Shown here in pieces: positions 57,056-64,000 of a DNA stretch of 64,000 nucleotides; positions within the stretch are counted from its first letter, which is position 1, and each line of letters begins with the position of its first letter. Source of the stretch: Hermatobates lingyangjiaoensis (lineage: Eukaryota; Arthropoda; Insecta; Hemiptera; Hermatobatidae); the NCBI GenBank assembly GCA_026182355.1, contig JAPFBL010000557.1, forward strand, positions 176,719 through 240,718, read 5' to 3'. The notes beneath the pieces were generated by a model. It was not told where the DNA came from, made no database searches, and saw only the letters and a list, made by a program, of their open reading frames with translations. Position numbers and translations under genes: made by a program.

Positions 57056-58900
57056 TCAAGAATGAAAATAAAGTGTCTGAACTAAATTCCGATGAATTGT
57101 ACGTAATATAAAGCATAATCGCCCTTCGAGAACTTGGAATTTAATTATGCAATTCAGAGGTAGATCTTAAAGAAGCATAGGATGTAAATATGCAGTAAGA
57201 GAAGGAAGGTAATAAAGTAAGTATCAAATTCAATATCTCTAATAATGTATTTACTTATATTTGATATTATTACGATCATTTATTATAAATAAAGAAAAGC
57301 ATTAAATATATAGTCTATAAATGAAATTAATGCTAGAAAAGTTACTCTTATCAAGGAATATTAAATTATGAATGATTTTTATAAAGTTGAATGGAATTCA
57401 ATGTCAGATTCATAGGTCTCCATTTGGTATATAATAATTATTATTAAAGTCAGAACATATTTTCTTCATTTCGCGCCCACGATACGCATAATGCGCATGT
57501 CTGTCCTGTGTCAGTATTCATTTCAACCAATCACAGCTCTCCTTTTTTTCACGTAACTTCATTTAAATTGCGTCTCTGCACTATGGCGTTGGTTTTTTAA
57601 TTGTAACAGTTTGAAATGAATTCAAATTTGTTCTTATTGAACAATTTAGTTTAATATATGTGATTTAAATTAGTTTTTATGTTGATTGAAATACAATACA
57701 AGAATACGCAAGATATTAAACCTCTCTATTAAGGTCAGTGGAAACATTAATTTTCTTTTCAATATTACAAGTTTAATTGATTCTTCTTCAGACTGTCCTC
57801 TCTTATCCATTGTAATATTTTATATTATAGTAATATTATATTTTACTTTTACACCTCACCAGCAAAATAGAATATTTAATTTAATTACCATCACATATAA
57901 CAAGCAAAAAACCACCTTGTAATCATTTTCAAGGCTTAGATAATTTATCAACTGAATCAAAATGGCTTCTTCTATAATAGCATTAAAAAAACATCTTTAG
58001 CATAATTGAAAACAGTTATTTAGTGTATTAGTTGTACTTCTTAGTAATTTCTGATCTTATACAATGTTACTCTCTTATTTTGTATTATCTCATCTAAATT
58101 TATTTAGTTCTAAAATATTATTCTATTTTATTTATTTATAGTATTCTATTTATGCTTTTTTTTATAAAATCCTTTATCATTGTATCATATTATTTATTAA
58201 TTATTCTACTGTTTTCCTATATGTGTACTATTATTATTATTTTTATTGTACTATTGTATTATCTCGTATTTTATTCTTTCACAGTATTATTTCTTTCTGA
58301 TTACTTTTTATTATATATCATGCTCTTAGTGTTAAAAGATTTTAGTTAGTGAATAAATAACAGTCAGCACAATATATAATATATGATGTTCCATTTAGGT
58401 ATCATAAATGTCTCAATGGGAGATGTTTATTATTCCTTTATTCCTGGAGGTAATAGAGATAGTGATTGATTCAGTTATCAATATATAAGCTTATTTTTGT
58501 ATATCCCACCACTGATGCATATAATATCATTAGTATAACTACTAATAATAATTAATATACTAATGATATTATTAATATAATATCATTAGTATAACTTTAC
58601 TACCAGTAAAGTTATTACAGCAGTGTAACATTTTTGAAAAACAAAAGTATTGATTTCGTATTACGAAATAATCTCCTAGAAGAGAACATGATTTTTCTTC
58701 CAATAGCCAGCGAATCTCTTACACACTTTATCTGACCTCTTTCTATATTGAAAACTTAAGACAAAGTTTATTTATCTAATAAATAAATAACATAATAATT
58801 ACTACATGACTGGTGAATGTCAATTGCTCAATAGGATGTAATAAAATTATATTTTATCTTACTAAATACTACTTTTCCAGATTAATTTAAAATAATCCAA
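57056..58900. other. AT-rich intergenic stretch with one GC-bearing patch
   Basis: At 57,470-57,600 a patch contains CGCGCCCACGATACGCATAA, TGCGCATGTC (NRF1-like half) and AACCAATCACAGC (CCAAT box), then ATGGCGTTGG within 60 bases. It could be a promoter but no coding sequence follows. A palindromic TACTAATGATATTATTAAT region lies near 58,520-58,600. Confidence 0.3.
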
Positions 58901-58904
58901 GTTT

Positions 58905-59040
58905 AATTTACAATGTAGAGGCGAAATTAGCCCGGTGGCAACATGTTAGATCCGGGGTTCAATACTCACTCTGGTCCTCGATTTATTTGGATAAAAAGTG
59001 AAGAAAAATCTAATTATATCATCCCTCAAAGTGGGCGTTA
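58905..59040 (+). mobile_element. Single degenerate copy of the tRNA-derived SINE head
   Basis: A box TAGCCCGGTGG, B-box-like GGTTCAATACT, and CTCTGGTCCTCGATTTATTT as in the 43.6 kb array. It directly precedes the polypyrimidine satellite. Confidence 0.65.
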
Positions 59041-59044
59041 AGTG

Positions 59045-62000
59045 GTTGGCTTCTTTCTCCTTTTCTTTCTAGACTTTCTTTTTCTGATTCTGTTCTTTCT
59101 TTACTTTCTCTCTACTCTTCTTTCTTTTAATCTTTTCTTGCCTTTCTTTTTCTTTTTTTTCTAGCCTTTCTTTTTCTGATTCTGTTCTTTCTTTACTTTC
59201 TCTCTGCTCTTCTTTCTTTTAATCTTTTCTTGCCTTTCTTTTTTCTTTTCTTTCTAGCCTTTCTTTTTCTGATTCTGTTCATTCTTTACTTTCTCTCTAC
59301 TCTTCTTTCTTTTAATCTTTTCTTGCCTTTCTTTTTTCTTTTCTTTCTAGCCTTTCTTTTTCTGATTCTGTTCTTTCTTTACTTTCTCTCTACTCTTCTT
59401 TCTTTTAATCTTTTCTTGCCTTTCTTTTTCTTTTCTTTCTAGACTTTCCTTTTCTGATTGTGTTCTTTCTTTACTTTCTCTCTACTCTTCTTTCTTTTAA
59501 TCTTTTCTTGTCTTTCTTTATTCTTTTCTTTCTAGCCTTTCTTTTTCTGATTCTGTTCATTCTTTACTTTCTCTCTACTCTTCTTTCTTTTAATCTTTTC
59601 TTGCCTTTCTTTTTTCTTTTCTTTCTAGCCTTTCTTTTTCTGATTCTGTTCTTTCTTTACTTTCTCTCTACTCTTCTTTCTTTTAATCTTTTCTTGCCTT
59701 TCTTTTTTCTTTTCTTTCTAGCCTTTATTTTTCTGATTCTGTTCTTTCTTTACTTTCTCTCACTCTTCTTTCTTTTAATCTTTTCTTGCCTTTCTTTTTT
59801 CTTTTCTTTTAGCCTTTCTTTTTCTGATTCTGTTCATTCTTTACTTTCTTCTACTCTTCTTTCTTTTAATCTTTTCTTGCCTTTCTTTTTTCTTTTCTTT
59901 CTAGCCTTTCTTTTTCTGATTCTGTTCTTTCTTTACTTTCTCTCTACTCTTCTTTCTTTTAATCTTTTCTTGCCTTTCTTTTTTCTTTTCTTTCTAGCCT
60001 TTCCTTTTCTGATTCTATTCTTTCTTTACTTTCTCTCTACTCTTCTTTCTTTTAATCTTTTCTTGCCTTTCTTTTTCTTTTCTTTCTAGCCTTTCTTTTT
60101 CTGATTCTGTTCTTTCTTTACTTTCTCTCTACTCTTCTTTCTTTTAATCTTTTCTTGCCTTTCTTTTTCTTTTCTTTCTAGCCTTTCTTTTTTGATTCTG
60201 TTCTTTCTTTACTTTTCTCTACTCTTCTTTCTTTTTCTTTTCTTGCCTTTCTTTTTTCTTTTCTTCTAGCCTTTCTTTTTCTGATTCTGTTCTTTCTTTA
60301 CTTTCTCTCTACCTTCTTTCTTTTAATTTTTCTTGCCTTTCTTTTTTTTTTTCTTTTAGCCTTTTTTTTCTGATTCTGTTCTTTCTTTACTTTCTCTCTA
60401 CTCTTCTTTCTTTTAATCTTTTCTTGCCTTTCTTTTTTCTTTTCTTTCTAGCCTTTCTTTTTCTGATTCTTTTTTCTTTACTTTCTCTCTACTTTCTTTT
60501 TTTAATCTTTTCTTGCCTTTTTTTTTTTTTTTTTAGCCTTTCTTTTTCTGATTCTGTTCTTTTTTACTTTCTCTCTACTCTTTCTTTTTTTAATCTTTTT
60601 TCCTTTCTTTTTTTTTTCTTTCCCTTTTTTTTTCTTTCTGTTCTTCTTTACTTTCTCTCTACTCTTTTTCTTTTTCTTTTCTTTTTTTTTTTTTTTTTTT
60701 TTTAGCCTTTTTTTTCTGATTCTGTTCATTCTTTACTTTCTCTCTACTCTTCTTTCTTTTAATCTTTTCTTGCCTTTCTTTTTTCTTTTCTTTCTAGCCT
60801 TTCTTTTTCTGATTTGTTCATTCTTTACTTTCTCTCTACTCTTCTTTCTTTTAATCTTTTCTTGTCTTTCTTTTTTTTTTCTTTCTAGCCTTTCTTTTTC
60901 TGATTCTGTTCTTTCTTTACTTTTCTCTACTCTTCTTTCTTTTAATCTTTTCTTGCCTTTTTTTTCTTTTCTTTCTAGCCTTTCTTTTTCTGATTCTGTT
61001 CTTTCTTTACTTTCTCTCTACTCTTCTTTCTTTTAATCTTTTCTTGCCTTTTTTTTTCTTTTCTTTTAGCCTTTTTTTTTCTGATTTGTTCTTTCTTTAC
61101 TTTCTCTCTACTCTTCTTTCTTTTAATCTTTTCTTGCTTTCTTTTTTCTTTTCTTTCTAGCCTTTCTTTTTCTGATTCTGTTCTTTCTTTACTTTCTCTC
61201 TACTCTTCTTTCTTTTAATCTTTTCTTGCCTTTTTTTTTTCTTTTCTTTCTAGCCTTTCTTTTTTGATTCTGTTCTTTCTTTATTTTCTTTCTTCTTTCT
61301 TTTAATCTTTTCTTGCCTTTTTTTTTCTTTTCTTTCTAGCCTTTCTTTTTCTGATTCTGTTCTTTCTTTACTTTCTCTCTACTCTTCTTTCTTTTAATCT
61401 TTTCTTGTCTTTCTTTTTTCTTTTCTTTCTAGCCTTTCTTTTTCTGATTCTGTTTTTTTTACTTTCTCTCTACTCTTCTTTCTTTTAATCTTTTCTTGTC
61501 TTTCTTTTTTCTTTTCTTTCTAGCCTTTCTTTTTCTGATTCTATTCTTTCTTTACTTTCTCTCTACTCTTCTTTCTTTTAATTTTCTTGCCTTTCTTTTT
61601 TCTTTTCTTTCTAGCCTTTCTTTTTCTGATTCTGTTCTTTCTTTACTTTCTCTTACTCTTCTTTTTTAATCTTTTCTTGTCTTTCTTTTTTCTTTTCTTT
61701 CTAGCCTTTCTTTTTCTGATTCTGTTCTTTCTTTACTTTCTCTCTACTCTTCTTTCTTTTAATCTTTTCTTGCCTTTCTTTTTCTTTTCTTTCTAGCCTT
61801 TCTTTTTCTGATTCTGTTCATTCTTTACTTTCTCTCTACTCTTCTTTCTTTTAATCTTTTCTTGCCTTTCTTTTTTCTTTTCTTTCTAGCCTTTCTTTTT
61901 CTGATTCTGTTCTTTCTTTACTTTCTCTCTACTCTTCTTTCTTTTAATCTTTTCTTGCCTTTCTTTTTCTTTTCTTTCTAGCCTTTCTTTTTCTGATTCT

Positions 62001-64000
62001 TCTTTCTTTACTTTCTCTCTACTCTTCTTTCTTTTAATCTTTTCTTGCCTTTCTTTTTTTTTTTTCTAGCCTTTCTTTTGATTTTCTGTCTTTCTTTACT
62101 TTCTCTCTACTCTTCTTTCTTTTAATCTTTTCTTGCCTTTCTTTTTTCTTTTCTTTCTAGCCTTTCTTTTTTTTTTTCTGTTCTGTTCTTCTTTACTTTT
62201 CTCTACTCTTCTTTCTTTTAATCTTTTCTTGTCTTTCTTTTTTCTTTTCTTTCTAGCCTTTCTTTTTCTGATTCTATTCTTTCTTTACTTTCTCTCTACT
62301 CTTCTTTCTTTTAATCTTTTCTTGTCTTTTTTTCCTTTTCTTTCTAGTTTCTTTTTTGATTCTGTTCTTTCTTTACTTTCTCTCTACTCTTCTTTCTTTT
62401 AATCTTTTCTTGTCTTTTTTTTTCTTTTCTTTCTAGCCTTTCTTTTTCTGATTCTGTTCTTTCTTTACTTTCTCTCCTCTTCTTTCTTTTAATCTTTTCT
62501 TGCCTTTCTTTTTTCTTTTCTTTCTAGCCTTTTTTTTTGATTCTGTTCTTTCTTTACTTTCTCTCTACTCTTCTTTCTTTTAATCTTTTCTTGCCTTTCT
62601 TTTTTCTTTTCTTTCTAGCCTTTCTTTTTCTGATTCTGTTCTTTCTTTACTTTCTCTCTACTCTTCTTTCTTTTAATCTTTTCTTGCCTTTCTTTTTTCT
62701 TTTCTTTCTAGCTTTCTTTTTCTGATTTGTTCTTCTTTACTTTCTCTCTACTCTTCTTTCTTTTAATCTTTTCTTGCCTTTCTTTTTTCTTTTCTTTCTA
62801 GCCTTTCTTTTTCTGATTCTGTTCTTTCTTTACTTTTCTTACTCTTCTTTCTTTTAATCTTTTCTTGCCTTTCTTTTTTCTTTTCTTTCTAGCCTTTCTT
62901 TTTCTGATTCTGTTCTTTCTTTACTTTCTCTCTACTCTTCTTTCTTTTAATCTTTTCTTGCCTTTCTTTTTTCTTTTTTTCTAGCCTTTCTTTTTTGATT
63001 CTGTTCTTTCTTTACTTTCTCTTACTCTTCTTTCTTTTAATCTTTTCTTGCCTTTCTTTTTCTTTTCTTTCTAGCCTTTCTTTTTCTGATTCTGTTCTTT
63101 CTTTACTTTCTCTCTACTCTTTTTCTTTTAATCTTTTCTTGCCTTCTTTTTTCTTTTCTTTCTAGCCTTTCTTTTTCTGATTGTGTTCTTTCTTTACTTT
63201 CTTCTACTCTTCTTTCTTTTAATCTTTTCTTGCTTTCTTTTTTCTTTTCTTTCTAGCCTTTCTTTTTCTGATTCTGTTCTTTCTTTACTTTCTCTCTACT
63301 CTTCTTTCTTTTAATCTTTTCTTGCCTTTCTTTTTTCTTTTTTTCTAGCCTTTCTTTTCTGATTTTTCTTTCTTTACTTTCTCTCTACTCTTCTTTCTTT
63401 TAATCTTTTCTTGCCTTTCTTTTTTCTTTTCTTTCTAGCCTTTCTTTTTCTGATTCTGTTCTTTCTTTACTTTCTCTTACTCTTCTTTCTTTTAATCTTT
63501 TCTTGCTTTCTTTTTTCTTTTCTTTCTAGCCTTTCTTTTTTGATTTGTTCTTTCTTTACTTTCTCTCTACTCTTCTTTCTTTTAATCTTTTCTTGCCTTT
63601 CTTTTTTCTTTTCTTTCTAGCCTTTCTTTTTTGATTCTGTTCTTTCTTTACTTTCTCTCTACTCTTCTTTCTTTTAATCTTTTCTTGCCTTTCTTTTTTC
63701 TTTTCTTTCTAGCCTTTCTTTTTCTTTCTTTCTTTCTTTCTTTCTCTCTACTCTTCTTTCTTTTAATCTTTTCTTGCCTTTCTTTTTTCTTTTCTTTTAG
63801 CCTTTTTTTTGATTCTGTTCTTTCTTTACTTTTCTCTACTCTTCTTTCTTTTTCTTTTCTTGCCTTTTTTTTTCTTTTCTTTCTGCCTTTCTTTTTCTTT
63901 TTTCTTTCTTTACTTTTTTCTTTCTTTCTTTTTCTTTTCTTTTTCTTTTTTCTTTTCTTTCCTTTTTTTTTGTTCTTTCTTTCTTTATTTCCTTACTTTC
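59045..64000. repeat. 93-bp polypyrimidine satellite, about 50 copies, running off the window
   Basis: The unit is TTTCTAGCCTTTCTTTTTCT, GATTCTGTTCTTTCTTTACT, TTCTCTCTACTCTTCTTTCT, TTTAATCTTTTCTTGCC and TTTCTTTTTTCTTTTC. It covers about 5 kb and degrades to simple TTTC near the right edge. Length varies mainly in T runs. Long hydrophobic F/L frames are repeat artefacts (31 codons per unit). Each unit contains a pyrimidine tract ending TTTCTAG, an acceptor look-alike. Confidence 0.97.

Noticed and set aside
59230..63620. Hydrophobic F/L-rich frames resembling membrane proteins
   Set aside because: They are the polypyrimidine satellite translated; frames shift with T-run length from unit to unit.

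Overview
The window is eukaryotic, almost certainly from an invertebrate animal. It has long AT-rich introns with GT/AG boundaries, tRNA-derived SINEs, Penelope-like, LINE, hAT and mariner-like relics, and very abundant tandem repeats. Three TTAGG-type units near 54.38 kb hint weakly at an arthropod; the species cannot be named from the sequence. No bacterial operon, CRISPR array, rRNA or intact tRNA gene is visible.

One gene runs along the + strand from before base 1 to about 51.28 kb. Fourteen coding exons are supported by splice sites; apart from one boundary (exon 2 to 3) they join in a single compatible phase. The predicted protein is the middle and C-terminal part of a GIGYF/PERQ-family protein (GRB10-interacting GYF protein, partner of the cap-binding repressor 4EHP/eIF4E2). 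It shows glutamine tracts, a long Lys/Glu/Arg helix, REIQ and LEEIQ motifs, the conserved FGKQPYDDLTRWCEGALSNL-type block, the VPTFVAFLRDIEP...FIERR block and the terminal DPHILGF block. The GYF domain and start codon lie upstream of the window.

Layout: 1-31.3 kb holds thirteen coding exons separated by repeat-packed introns; 31.3-51.0 kb is a single 19.7 kb intron; 50,976-51,104 is the last coding exon with the stop, followed by a short 3' UTR and AATAAA. From 51.3 to 59.0 kb is intergenic sequence with foldback elements and a decayed LINE on the minus strand. From 59.05 kb to the window end is a roughly 5 kb polypyrimidine satellite with a 93-bp unit.

Three observations stand out. (1) At most of the exons carrying arrays, the tandem array in the following intron begins in the exon and spans the 5' splice site, so copies of the exon end plus donor are repeated. 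The 138-bp array at 6.2-7.9 kb carries eleven extra 90-nt segments bounded by AG and GT, ten of them open in the host reading frame. (2) Foldback elements of several unrelated sequence families share a hammerhead-ribozyme-like core (CUGANGA, one extra base, stem II, GAA, palindromic stem III, U-H). Nearby fragments resemble Penelope-like element endonuclease and N-terminal regions, which explains their origin. (3) The tRNA-like head of one SINE family has been tandemly amplified independently at two loci, with 92-bp and about 157-bp units.
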